Source: Roseivirga ehrenbergii
Lineage (GTDB): Bacteria; Bacteroidota; Bacteroidia; Cytophagales; Cyclobacteriaceae
NCBI RefSeq assembly: GCF_001593005.1
Contig: NZ_LQZQ01000045.1
Span: 186,001 to 250,000 of the forward strand
Direction: 5' to 3'
Length of the DNA: 64,000 bases
Part shown: one piece after another, positions 23,229 through 31,038 of the stretch
Layout: each line of letters opens with the position of its first letter
Position numbering within the stretch: position 1 is the stretch's first letter
Position numbers and translations under genes: made by a program
The notes under the pieces: generated by a model
The model's database searches: none
What the model was told of the DNA's origin: nothing
Seen by the model: the letters and a program-made list of their open reading frames with translations, nothing else

Positions 23229-24209
23229 TTATCCGCCAATGGTGGCCATTGATTCAAAAGGGTTTGATGATTTTTGTTGAGCTTCGAAGCCGTCTTTTGC
23301 TCTATTGTTGAACAGCGTTCTGAATTGATTTCTAATTTCTTCATCCGTAGCACCAGCACGCATAAAGTCTCTAAAACTGAAGCTGCCACCATCGTAAAGA
23401 CAGGTTTTTAGTTCGCCTTTTGGCGTTAGCCTTATTCTGTCACAGGAATGGCAAATGGTACGTGTATAGGCCGGAATGATTCCGAAACTTCCTTTGGCAT
23501 TCGGTAATTGATAATTGAGTGAAGTGGAACTTTCTGGGTCAGGAAGTTTTTCAACATTAGGATGATGACCTTGAATATGAGCCAGAATTTGTCGGGCATT
23601 CCAGGTGATTGGCGTGAACTTCTTTCCACCCCCGTTGAAAGGCATTTCTTCAATAAAACGAACGCTTACCTTGTGCTGTAAAGTGAGTTCGCACATAGGA
23701 ATGATGTCATCAATATTGTGCTCTTCCATCACTACCATATTGATTTTGGTGGTAATTCCCGAGTCCATCAGCGCATGAAACGAATCCATTACCTGATCAA
23801 ATTCGTCCCTTCTTGTGATTTTTAGAAACCGCTCTTTATCCAAGCAATCGAGGCTAAGGTTGATCGCATCAATGCCTATGGCTTTGAGTTTGGGTAAATG
23901 CTCAATCAAGCTGGTTCCGTTGGTAGTAATGTTTACGGAATCAATGCCTTCAATAGCGCTGATATTTTCAATCAACTCCATTATGTTCTTACGAACGAAA
24001 GGTTCACCACCCGTAATTCTCACCTTATTGATCCCCATTTCTGCCAGAATACGCGTCAGTCTTTCCATTTCTTCAAAAGAAAGAATTTGGCTCCGATGGC
24101 TGAAATTCAATCCTTCTTCGGGCATACAATAAAAGCAGCGTAGGTTGCACCTTTCAGTTACGCCTAATCTCAAATATCTGAGTTGTCTGCCGTGATTATC
24201 GTAAAGCAA
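23229..24209 (-). CDS. moaA: GTP 3',8-cyclase
   Basis: This 326-residue radical-SAM enzyme starts Moco synthesis. The first cluster is CNLRCFYC (Cys21, 25, 28). The second, GTP-binding cluster is CHSCDRIRLTPKGELKTC near residue 255, and the chain ends in the required Gly-Gly. The start appears to be TTG at 24209, as no ATG lies between it and the upstream region, and LLYDNHGRQLRYLR aligns with the usual N-terminus. It heads the minus-strand operon and diverges from xdhC with 36 nt between them, so the two promoters must overlap. Confidence 0.94.
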   Translation of the reverse strand: MLYDNHGRQLRYLRLGVTERCNLRCFYCMPEEGLNFSHRSQILSFEEMERLTRILAEMGINKVRITGGEPFVRKNIMELIENISAIEGIDSVNITTNGTSLIEHLPKLKAIGIDAINLSLDCLDKERFLKITRRDEFDQVMDSFHALMDSGITTKINMVVMEEHNIDDIIPMCELTLQHKVSVRFIEEMPFNGGGKKFTPITWNARQILAHIQGHHPNVEKLPDPESSTSLNYQLPNAKGSFGIIPAYTRTICHSCDRIRLTPKGELKTCLYDGGSFSFRDFMRAGATDEEIRNQFRTLFNNRAKDGFEAQQKSSNPFESMATIGG

Positions 24210-24245
24210 GTGTATCTTCGTTTTTAGGGTGAATAATGGCCAGCA

Positions 24246-25247
24246 ATGATTGATATAGTTTCAAGTATACGCAAATTAAACAGAGAAGGGCAAACTCTTG
24301 CCATAGCTTCGGTAATCAATACATGGAAAAGTTCGCCAAGGCCAGTGGGCTCTGCATTGATTATTTCTGAAAATGGAGAAATGACGGGCTCGGTGAGCGG
24401 TGGTTGCGTGGAGGGCGCTGTAGTGAAAAAGGCAGTCGAAATTATTAAAAGCCAGAAGGCTGAAGTGCTTCATTTTGGTATTTCCGATGCTGATGCTTGG
24501 GAAGTAGGTTTGAGCTGCGGTGGAGCATTGGATGTGTTTGTTCAACCTTTTTATCCCGAAGCCATTTGGCATGAAATGGATGAACTTTTAAATCAAGATG
24601 AAGGCTTTGTACTTTTGTCTACTTTGGAAGAAAATCCTCAATATTCCATCGTAAAAGCCAATGGAGAAACCACTGGAGCCGCTTTTGAAAAATCACTTTT
24701 GCCTGAACTGGAGCAGGCTTTCTATGAAGGAGACAGCAAAGTGCTAAGTTCAGGGAGTCATTTCGTTCAGGTGTTTCCGAAAAAGCCTGTCATGTTACTA
24801 ATTGGTTCTGCACATATTACCGTAGAGCTGACGGAGCTCGCGCATATGTTTGGTTTCGAAACCATTTTAATAGACCCCAGAGCTACTTTTGCAAGTAAAA
24901 CCCAGTATAAGGTAAAACCGCAAACCATACATGTGCAATGGCCCCAAGAAGTGTTGCCTCACTTAAAATTGGACAAGAATACTTATGCTGTAATTCTTTC
25001 TCACGACCCGAAAATAGATGATGAGGCTTTAAAACTTTTGCTAAAATCTGAGGTGGCTTATATCGGTGCTTTAGGCAGTCGAAAGACCCATGCCAAGCGC
25101 GTTGAAAGGTTAAAAGAATATGGGTTTAGTTCCGAAGAAGTAGATAGTATTCATGCCCCAATTGGAATCGATATTGGCTCCAAACTACCAAGGGAAATCG
25201 CTCTGAGTGTAATGGCAGAGGTGATTAAAATGAAGAATGGGAAGTAA
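24246..25247 (+). CDS. XdhC-family molybdoenzyme maturation factor
   Basis: The 333-residue cytoplasmic protein has the XdhC/CoxI N-terminal signature (TGSVSGGCVEGAV, about residues 45-58, with Cys54) and a C-terminal Rossmann-like domain ending in YIGALGSRKTHAKRVERL and IGIDIGSKLPREIALSVMAEV. XdhC proteins bind Moco, promote its sulfuration and hand it to enzymes of the xanthine dehydrogenase family. A fitting client is encoded at 56249-58846. Its divergent partner is moaA, so cofactor synthesis and insertion are encoded back to back. Confidence 0.92.
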   Translation: MIDIVSSIRKLNREGQTLAIASVINTWKSSPRPVGSALIISENGEMTGSVSGGCVEGAVVKKAVEIIKSQKAEVLHFGISDADAWEVGLSCGGALDVFVQPFYPEAIWHEMDELLNQDEGFVLLSTLEENPQYSIVKANGETTGAAFEKSLLPELEQAFYEGDSKVLSSGSHFVQVFPKKPVMLLIGSAHITVELTELAHMFGFETILIDPRATFASKTQYKVKPQTIHVQWPQEVLPHLKLDKNTYAVILSHDPKIDDEALKLLLKSEVAYIGALGSRKTHAKRVERLKEYGFSSEEVDSIHAPIGIDIGSKLPREIALSVMAEVIKMKNGK

Positions 25248-25248
25248 A

Positions 25249-25866
25249 TTAAGTCGTTTTCTTTCTAAAGTCTTCCTCCAATTTATTTAGCTTTTTTACA
25301 ATCAAATCTCGGTTTTTAGAGGACTTGACCCATTGCGGAAGGTTGGTAATCATGGAGTATTTATGTCGGTCATTGTCTTCTCTTAGTTTTGCGCTTACAT
25401 AGTCCCTTAAGTAGTTAAGGTGTTTGAGGTTATAAAACCACAGTACATTTTCTTTTATATCAACTTGTAGCCAAAGGTCAAAGCCAAAATAGGGGTCGGT
25501 AGGTTTATCGGACCTGTACCGGTACCATGCAATCTCATATTCTCTTGTTTGTTGGCAGGTTTCACAAGTCACGTTTGAGTTTTGATAAGGTTTTTTGGTG
25601 GGTTCTGTAGAATGACAAACTTTAGTTCCGCAATGGCCACAGCTTTGATTTACAAAACCTTGCAGATAACCAGCCCATTGGTCATTTCCTGATTGATGAA
25701 AGCCGCAGGAACTACAAGTGCATTTCGATTGATGATTTAAAGGAAAAGGCATGCTGTACCTCCTAGGTTGGGAACTGACCAAAGCGGGTTCAGTACATTT
25801 TGGGCATTTGATCCAAATGTTTTCACTGAAATAGACAGTAGGGTAGGCTGGCTGATTAAATTTCAT
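25249..25866 (-). CDS. Multi-zinc-ribbon protein of unknown function
   Basis: This 205-residue cytoplasmic protein is rich in CxxC knuckles. The cysteines are 21/24, 49/51/54, 76/79/84 and 101/104, enough for two or more zinc sites in the first 105 residues. The C-terminal half has a helix-rich basic region (YVSAKLREDNDRHKYSM, then LIVKKLNKLEEDFRKK). I recognise no enzyme domain; nucleic-acid binding or use as a zinc scaffold is possible. Its stop lies one base from the xdhC stop on the opposite strand, with no terminator between. Confidence 0.65.
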   Translation of the reverse strand: MKFNQPAYPTVYFSENIWIKCPKCTEPALVSSQPRRYSMPFPLNHQSKCTCSSCGFHQSGNDQWAGYLQGFVNQSCGHCGTKVCHSTEPTKKPYQNSNVTCETCQQTREYEIAWYRYRSDKPTDPYFGFDLWLQVDIKENVLWFYNLKHLNYLRDYVSAKLREDNDRHKYSMITNLPQWVKSSKNRDLIVKKLNKLEEDFRKKTT

Positions 25867-25932
25867 TCTTTATTAACTCAAGAGGAGAAAAAGGTATGAA
25901 TATATCTTCAATTGAATGTAAGGAGAAAGAAA

Positions 25933-25974
25933 AAATGTCCGACAGCAGCTTTGTTAAGCCATTTTCGGACATTT
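25933..25974 (-). terminator. Rho-independent terminator after second PfpI-family gene
   Basis: Read on the minus strand, AAATGTCCGA and TCGGACATTT form a perfect 10-bp stem around a 22-nt loop, followed by TTTCTTTCT. It lies 33 nt after the stop at 26007. Confidence 0.78.
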
Positions 25975-26006
25975 GATGTATAGTTGATTCTTACTTTGAA
26001 ACCAGC

Positions 26007-26582
26007 TTATATTTCGATTTTAGCATCCATTACTTTTAAGAATTCTCGGATAAAGCTTGGGTGTGCTGGCCAAGCTGGAGAGGTAACTAGGTTTCCATCT
26101 ACATAAACGCCATCTGCAGGAATGGATTGGAACTCTCCACCTGCTAATGTCACTTCAGGGCCAACAGCTGGGTAAGCGGTGAGTTTCCTTCCTTTCACTA
26201 CATTGGCAGCGGTAAGAATTTGAATACCGTGGCAAATTGCTGCAACAGGTTTGTTAGTAGTGAAAAAGTGCTTTGTGATTTCTATAATTCTCTTATTCAG
26301 CCTCAAATACTCAGGAGCTCTACCACCAGCAATTACTAAGCCTTGGTAGTCTTCCACATTTACCTCGTCAAAGCTATAGTTCAATGCGAAATTGTGCCCA
26401 GGCTTTTCAGTGTAGGTTTGATCTCCTTCAAAATCGTGGATGGCCGTTTTAACTATGTCGCCTTTTTTCTTATCAGGACATACGGTATGCACTTCGTAAC
26501 CCACCATTTCAAGCATCTGAAAAGGGACCATTGTTTCGTAATCCTCAGTAAAATCTCCAGTGAGGAATAATATTTTTTTCAT
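26007..26582 (-). CDS. DJ-1/PfpI-family protein
   Basis: This 191-residue protein has the DJ-1/PfpI fold with [19 protein letters not shown] (Cys117, His118) as the nucleophile elbow and an early acidic residue in the [13 protein letters not shown] segment. It also has the [11 protein letters not shown] loop. It is a paralogue of the protein at 12913 but differs in the C-terminal loops ([12 protein letters not shown]). The precise activity of this family (deglycase, protease, or glyoxalase III) cannot be assigned from sequence. Confidence 0.88.
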   Translation of the reverse strand: MKKILFLTGDFTEDYETMVPFQMLEMVGYEVHTVCPDKKKGDIVKTAIHDFEGDQTYTEKPGHNFALNYSFDEVNVEDYQGLVIAGGRAPEYLRLNKRIIEITKHFFTTNKPVAAICHGIQILTAANVVKGRKLTAYPAVGPEVTLAGGEFQSIPADGVYVDGNLVTSPAWPAHPSFIREFLKVMDAKIEI

Positions 26583-26753
26583 TGTCTTAGGTTTTAGATG
26601 ATAAAAATTAATGTCACTATCTTCTCTATGGTTGTTGTAATAGAGAACATTGCAATCCTTAATTTAAGGAAATATTACTTAGTAGCAGAAGTATGTTATT
26701 TATGAAATTGTTACGGTTTTGGATACAGAGGATATATGAACAGATTCGAGATT

Positions 26754-27122
26754 TTATCTGATTTTGATTATTCCATTTCTGTATAAATCCAACGCGCTCT
26801 GTAGAAGCGTTTCTATGGTGTCTTTAGGTAAATTTGCATTGGGGTTTACCCTGAAAATTTTCATTCTAGCGCGTGTACCGGTTTCTAACTTTGGGTGATC
26901 TAATAATTTCCCTTCCACAAAAAGAATATAGGGTTCGTCTGTTTTTTTATCTGTCCACAAATAGCAAAACATTTTCTTCTTGAAGCAGAAACAAGGCATT
27001 CCGTATTTTTTTGTTTCAGTAACATCTACGTCTTGTTTCAGAATAAGGCTTCTTAGAGCCAATAAACAACTTTTGTTCGGCTCTTCTTTGTTCAAATAAT
27101 AACTATCAAAATCACTGATCAT
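26754..27122 (-). CDS. Small DUF1801-like protein
   Basis: The 122-residue soluble protein matches the general pattern of the DUF1801 (YdhG-like) family: an N-terminal helix, then KKYGMPCFCFKKKMFCYLW, and later VEGKLLDHPKLETG. Its function is unknown. I start at ATG 27122; a TTG five codons upstream is also in frame. It overlaps the end of the upstream membrane-protein gene by 11 nt, so the two are likely co-transcribed. Confidence 0.72.
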   Translation of the reverse strand: MISDFDSYYLNKEEPNKSCLLALRSLILKQDVDVTETKKYGMPCFCFKKKMFCYLWTDKKTDEPYILFVEGKLLDHPKLETGTRARMKIFRVNPNANLPKDTIETLLQSALDLYRNGIIKIR

Positions 27123-27534
27123 GTTTTTTGCTTTCAATGGCTTGGCGTAAACAAAGTATGGCGAGAGTGGCGGTTACAATGGAAAATGACTTCTCGAAAG
27201 AGGTTTCGGCAAGTGCATTTCCTAAAGTATTGAGTACAAATATTACGAATAAAACCCAGAGGCAAATACGTGCTAAATTTTTGAGCTTTGGAGCTTGTAT
27301 GCGGTTTGAGTGAATAAGCACTGCCATGATGGATAGGGTCGTTACGAAAAATGAAATAAACTCGAAGCCTAAGAGTTGGCTTTTTGTTTCCATTCTTCCA
27401 CCCCATAAAAACTCAATAGGCGCGTAGTCGAAAAGAACGATACCAATGATGATAGCCAAATGAAAAAGAGCCAGCAGGCTGAATATTACCAGACTTAGTT
27501 TTGTGGCTGTTTGAAAACTGATTATTTTATTCAT
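27112..27534 (-). CDS. Small integral membrane protein
   Basis: The 140-residue protein has four predicted membrane helices, near residues 12-34, 54-73, 89-105 and 115-130, with few charged residues except at the ends. I do not recognise a family. It overlaps the DUF1801-like gene downstream by 11 nt and probably shares its transcript. No substrate or partner can be inferred. Confidence 0.65.
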   Translation of the reverse strand: MNKIISFQTATKLSLVIFSLLALFHLAIIIGIVLFDYAPIEFLWGGRMETKSQLLGFEFISFFVTTLSIMAVLIHSNRIQAPKLKNLARICLWVLFVIFVLNTLGNALAETSFEKSFSIVTATLAILCLRQAIESKKHDQ

Positions 27535-27642
27535 TTCTAAGATGAAGAAGAATGGGGTAGTTACTACGTTTTAGTTGAATAATACAGACCCATATTTTGA
27601 CAACAATCTAAGAAGTTTATGATTTGATTAAAAGCGGAAGGC

Positions 27643-28815
27643 TTATAAGCCTTTCCTTTCTCCATTGGCCAATAGGCGATAGTATTGCCCTTCCGTTACG
27701 AGTAACCCTTCTGAGTCTTTACCAGGCCAATTTTTATGGTAATCTTTTGAGTGCTTCACATCAATCCCAATGACTTTTCCATTATAGAAATTTTTTACTT
27801 TCGACTGAAGCGTATGGCCAACGATAATGGCTTTGGCATTGAATTGAGTCAAAGGTTTTTCGACTTCTTCTTGTGTTAAATCATCTTTGAAATAACCTCG
27901 GTACCAGCAAATTCCTGTTTTTGTAGAGAGCAAAAGGTCGGTTTTACTTTTAATGGCTTTAGGGTAAGGGGCGGTATAGTAATTAGCCCTTAAAAAGTCA
28001 TTGATTTCATCCAAAGACATACCCAGGTTGGCGATGTCTGGGTGCAAGCCGCCATGCGCAAAGAGGTTTCCATTAATCGATTCGATCACATTTTTACTGG
28101 CCATCCATTTCCCCAAAACGGAATTTGAATCATATAAATTGGCTTGTGTTTTTCCTAACATAGCTGCCACATAGGTGTATTTAAGTTCTGTAGCCTCATA
28201 GTCGCCATGCATGTTTTTTAACTCATGATTGCCAATAATGAAATGCACATTGCCACCCTGTTTTTCAGCGCCTTGCTCTAGTTTATAGATGAACCAAAGT
28301 AGCTGTGTGGTAGAGAAACCTCTGTCTACAAAATCACCTACCAATACTAAATGCCCTTTCCCAAATGTCCAGTTAAGGTTTTGATCGATCACCTTGTTGT
28401 TAATAAGAAAATCGCGAAAGGTTTTATATCCACTTTCTAAATCAGAAATGGCGAGGATAGGATTGTTATCGTTATAAGTGCTTTTTGGGGTTTCAAAATC
28501 GGCCCTGACCGTGAAATTGAATGTTGTAGTGTCCAATGCAAAAAAGGAACTGACAGGGATTTCTTCCTTGGTGGAATAATCCGCTTGGTCCAAATAGAAA
28601 CCATCATCTTTATTTCCTTTTATATAGTTGACATTCAGGACGCTATCGTTTTTGTAAAAAACGTAAGGGCCTTCACCATCAAAAGACATGCTCAATGGAT
28701 TATGGCCAAAACTAGCACTTGCGCCATGGTATAAGCCAAATGCAATGGCGAGGAGTGCGAGTACTAGAAAGGTGAGGGATACGTGCTTTAAATAGCGGAA
28801 AATTCTTTTTTTCAT
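27643..28815 (-). CDS. Membrane-anchored metallophosphoesterase (Shewanella-type PPP phosphatase)
   Basis: This 390-residue protein has an N-terminal membrane segment (about residues 13-30) and then a calcineurin-like phosphoesterase domain resembling Shewanella-like PPP phosphatases. Metal-site motifs are GDFVDRG (160-166), GNHE (195-198), AHGG and IVGHT. The first metal motif, normally GDxHG, reads SDLESG (124-129), with a glutamate where histidine is expected, so metal binding may be altered. It is a single-gene unit, divergent from the LytS/LytTR pair. The substrate may be a phosphoprotein or small phosphate ester. Confidence 0.82.
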   Translation of the reverse strand: MKKRIFRYLKHVSLTFLVLALLAIAFGLYHGASASFGHNPLSMSFDGEGPYVFYKNDSVLNVNYIKGNKDDGFYLDQADYSTKEEIPVSSFFALDTTTFNFTVRADFETPKSTYNDNNPILAISDLESGYKTFRDFLINNKVIDQNLNWTFGKGHLVLVGDFVDRGFSTTQLLWFIYKLEQGAEKQGGNVHFIIGNHELKNMHGDYEATELKYTYVAAMLGKTQANLYDSNSVLGKWMASKNVIESINGNLFAHGGLHPDIANLGMSLDEINDFLRANYYTAPYPKAIKSKTDLLLSTKTGICWYRGYFKDDLTQEEVEKPLTQFNAKAIIVGHTLQSKVKNFYNGKVIGIDVKHSKDYHKNWPGKDSEGLLVTEGQYYRLLANGERKGL

Positions 28816-29033
28816 CTTGGTAAATTTTAATAGATATTGAGTTTTTGATTGGTGAATATCTATTGAAGATGTGTGACACTTAAATTTATGTGATCAGTGT
28901 CGTGGATTTGAGGATGTAATGTTCTGTGGTTGATACATAGGTGTTATTTGTGCTTCGTTGGTTGTATGCCCCTGAAAAATGAATGTTCATCACATTTTAG
29001 CGCGGTTTTCTTTTAACCTGCTTATTTTTCAAA

Positions 29034-29852
29034 ATGATTTCAATGCTGAAACGGAATAACTGGCTCTTAGCTAAAATTATAATCTTCATTACGGTGGCCA
29101 TTCCTTTGGGAATCACGGCCTATGAATTGACAATAGGCGGGAAAGAGTCTGTGATTTTTCTGGGTGATTACCCACCTGCTTTGAGCGTTGTCGTGATCAT
29201 CTACTATGCAATTCTACTCATGGCTGGAATCATTTGGATCATTCTGCAGATAAAATCTGTATTGAAGTTGAAGCATGAAAACACAAAAAACGAGTTACTC
29301 CATTTGCAAAGTCAGGTAAATCCACACTTCTTTTTTAACGTGTTAAACAACCTCTATGGCATGGTGGACAAAGACATCGATAAGTCGAAACAGCTGATTC
29401 TAAAACTATCCGACTTGATGCGCTACAGTATTTATGAAGGAGAGAAGCGTTTGGTGTCCCTCAAAGAGGAGGTCGCTTATTTAAAGAACTATATTGAACT
29501 TCATAAAATGCGTTATCATAAAAGCATTGACATAGAATTGAATACCGATATTGATGATGAAGAGACCAAAGTAATGCCCTTAATCTTCATTATTTTATTG
29601 GAGAATGCGTTCAAACATGGGGTAGAAAACCTAAGAGAGAATGCCTTTATCAAAATTCAATTAAATTCGAATAGGGGCGCGGTGGATTTTGAAATAGAGA
29701 ATAATTTTGATGCTGCCGAACTTCCCGAGCAAAGCGGAATTGGTTTGAAAAACCTGAAACGCAGACTCGAATTGGCTTATGTTAAAAAGCATGAGCTCAT
29801 ATTAAGTAATGAAAACTCCGTTTTCAAGGCACAACTGCAATTGCGAAAATGA
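29034..29852 (+). CDS. LytS-type sensor histidine kinase
   Basis: This 272-residue kinase has two membrane helices (about residues 12-30 and 50-73), a short linker helix, and then a His_kinase domain (QSQVNPHFFFNVLNNLYG, phosphorylated His98). A GHKL ATPase domain follows (LIFIILLENAFKHG; GIGLKNLKRRL). The sensor part is very small: about 20 residues between the helices face the periplasm. It overlaps the response regulator gene by four bases (ATGA) and is clearly coupled. No cognate target gene is adjacent. Confidence 0.93.
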   Translation: MISMLKRNNWLLAKIIIFITVAIPLGITAYELTIGGKESVIFLGDYPPALSVVVIIYYAILLMAGIIWIILQIKSVLKLKHENTKNELLHLQSQVNPHFFFNVLNNLYGMVDKDIDKSKQLILKLSDLMRYSIYEGEKRLVSLKEEVAYLKNYIELHKMRYHKSIDIELNTDIDDEETKVMPLIFIILLENAFKHGVENLRENAFIKIQLNSNRGAVDFEIENNFDAAELPEQSGIGLKNLKRRLELAYVKKHELILSNENSVFKAQLQLRK

Positions 29853-30550
29853 TTAAATACCTGATCATAGACGATGAACACATGGCCCATGAAATTATCA
29901 AGGGCTATTGTGACATGCTGCCGAATATGTCACTGGTCAAACATTGCTATGATGCTTTAGAAGCCCTCGACTGCATGAGGGAAAACACAGTGGACTTAAT
30001 TTTTCTGGATTTGAATATGCCCAAATTGAAGGGCTTCGATTTCCTGAAAACGCTAACCAATCCACCCAAAGTGATTGTTACGACTGCTTATAAGGAATAT
30101 GCGCTCGAAGGTTATGAGTTAGAAATTGCTGACTACCTCTTGAAGCCTTTTGGTTTTGAACGCTTTTTAAAGGCAGTGAACAAAGCTACTCAGGTGAAAG
30201 CAAGTGTTCCTCCAATCACTCCTCCAGCAGAAAATACGCAACCGGAACATATCTTTCTGTATAGCGATAAGAAGCATGTTCAAGTGAAGGTAGCAGATGT
30301 GCTCTATATTGAAGCCGCAGGCAATTATGCCAAGGTTGTTTTAAGAGATAACACCCTATTGGTCAGGGAGAAGATCTCAGATTTATTAGTGCGATTGGCT
30401 TCCTCTGATTTTATCCAAGTGCATAAATCCTTTGTTGTCGCTAAAACACATATTCTTAGTGTTGAAGGCAACAGAATTCAGGTAGCAGGCCACTCTGTGC
30501 CTATTGGCAAGCTTTACCGCACAAATGTGCTGGAGTTGTTAAAGGAGTAG
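29849..30550 (+). CDS. LytTR-family response regulator
   Basis: The 233-residue protein has a receiver domain with the acidic pocket IDDE (7-10), phospho-acceptor Asp54 in LIFLDLNMP, and lysine in LLKPF. A proline-rich linker (about 115-128) follows, and then a LytTR DNA-binding domain from 128 to the end (VLYIEAAGNYAKV; FIQVHKSFVV). It forms a two-component pair with the kinase that overlaps it. A strong hairpin follows the stop. Confidence 0.94.
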   Translation: MIKYLIIDDEHMAHEIIKGYCDMLPNMSLVKHCYDALEALDCMRENTVDLIFLDLNMPKLKGFDFLKTLTNPPKVIVTTAYKEYALEGYELEIADYLLKPFGFERFLKAVNKATQVKASVPPITPPAENTQPEHIFLYSDKKHVQVKVADVLYIEAAGNYAKVVLRDNTLLVREKISDLLVRLASSDFIQVHKSFVVAKTHILSVEGNRIQVAGHSVPIGKLYRTNVLELLKE

Positions 30551-30560
30551 GGGGAGCGCC

Positions 30561-30584
30561 TTTGTTGGTGTTGTCACCAACAAA
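30561..30584. terminator. Hairpin between convergent genes
   Basis: TTTGTTGGTG (30561-30570) and CACCAACAAA (30575-30584) form a perfect 10-bp stem with a TTGT loop between the stops at 30550 (+) and 30594 (-). There is no strong T-run, so it may act in a factor-dependent manner. Confidence 0.6.
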
Positions 30585-30593
30585 CTGTCATGG

Positions 30594-30968
30594 TTATTCG
30601 TCAGCCGAAGAATTATTCAATACAGCATTTTCTTCATCGCTGAGTAACCTCGATTGAATGATGAAACGGAAACCCAAAGGGATTTCCAAAGAGAAACTTG
30701 AGCCTCTGCCTTCTGTAATATCAACTGTCAGGTGAGTGTGCTTCCAATACTCAAATTGGTCTTTATTCATATAGTAGTCTACACCAGCTATTTGACCGAG
30801 AAACACATCGCTATCATCTAAATACATGTCTCCCTTTTCGAAGATCATGGGGGCAGAACCATCGCAACAGCCACCACTTTGGTGAAAAATAAGTTCACCG
30901 TGTTTCTCTTGAAGCTGCTTTACAAGTGCTGCGGCTTTTTCTGTTATGGCTACTCTTTCTGGTTTCAT
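30594..30968 (-). CDS. DUF779 protein
   Basis: The 124-residue cytoplasmic protein shows the DUF779 pattern: FHQSGGCCDGSAPM (CC motif, about residues 30-43), DVFLGQIAGVDYYM, and ITEGRGSSFSLEIPLGFRF. The family is regularly encoded beside aldehyde dehydrogenases and is often thought to aid them or handle aldehydes, with a possible metal or thiol role for the CC pair. I start at ATG 30968. The aldehyde dehydrogenase lies upstream on the same strand with a terminator hairpin between them. Confidence 0.88.
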   Translation of the reverse strand: MKPERVAITEKAAALVKQLQEKHGELIFHQSGGCCDGSAPMIFEKGDMYLDDSDVFLGQIAGVDYYMNKDQFEYWKHTHLTVDITEGRGSSFSLEIPLGFRFIIQSRLLSDEENAVLNNSSADE

Positions 30969-30990
30969 AGTTTTCAATTTTAGGTAATAA

Positions 30991-31020
30991 AAAGGCAAGC
31001 CTCAAATTTGGCTTGCCTTT
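30991..31020 (-). terminator. Terminator between aldehyde dehydrogenase and DUF779 genes
   Basis: On the minus strand AAAGGCAAGCC and GGCTTGCCTTT form a perfect 11-bp stem around an 8-nt loop, followed by TTATTA. It lies 19 nt after the dehydrogenase stop and 23 nt before the DUF779 start, so DUF779 is either expressed by readthrough or the mRNA end is set here. Confidence 0.78.
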
Positions 31021-31038
31021 GATTTTAATGTTGAACTA

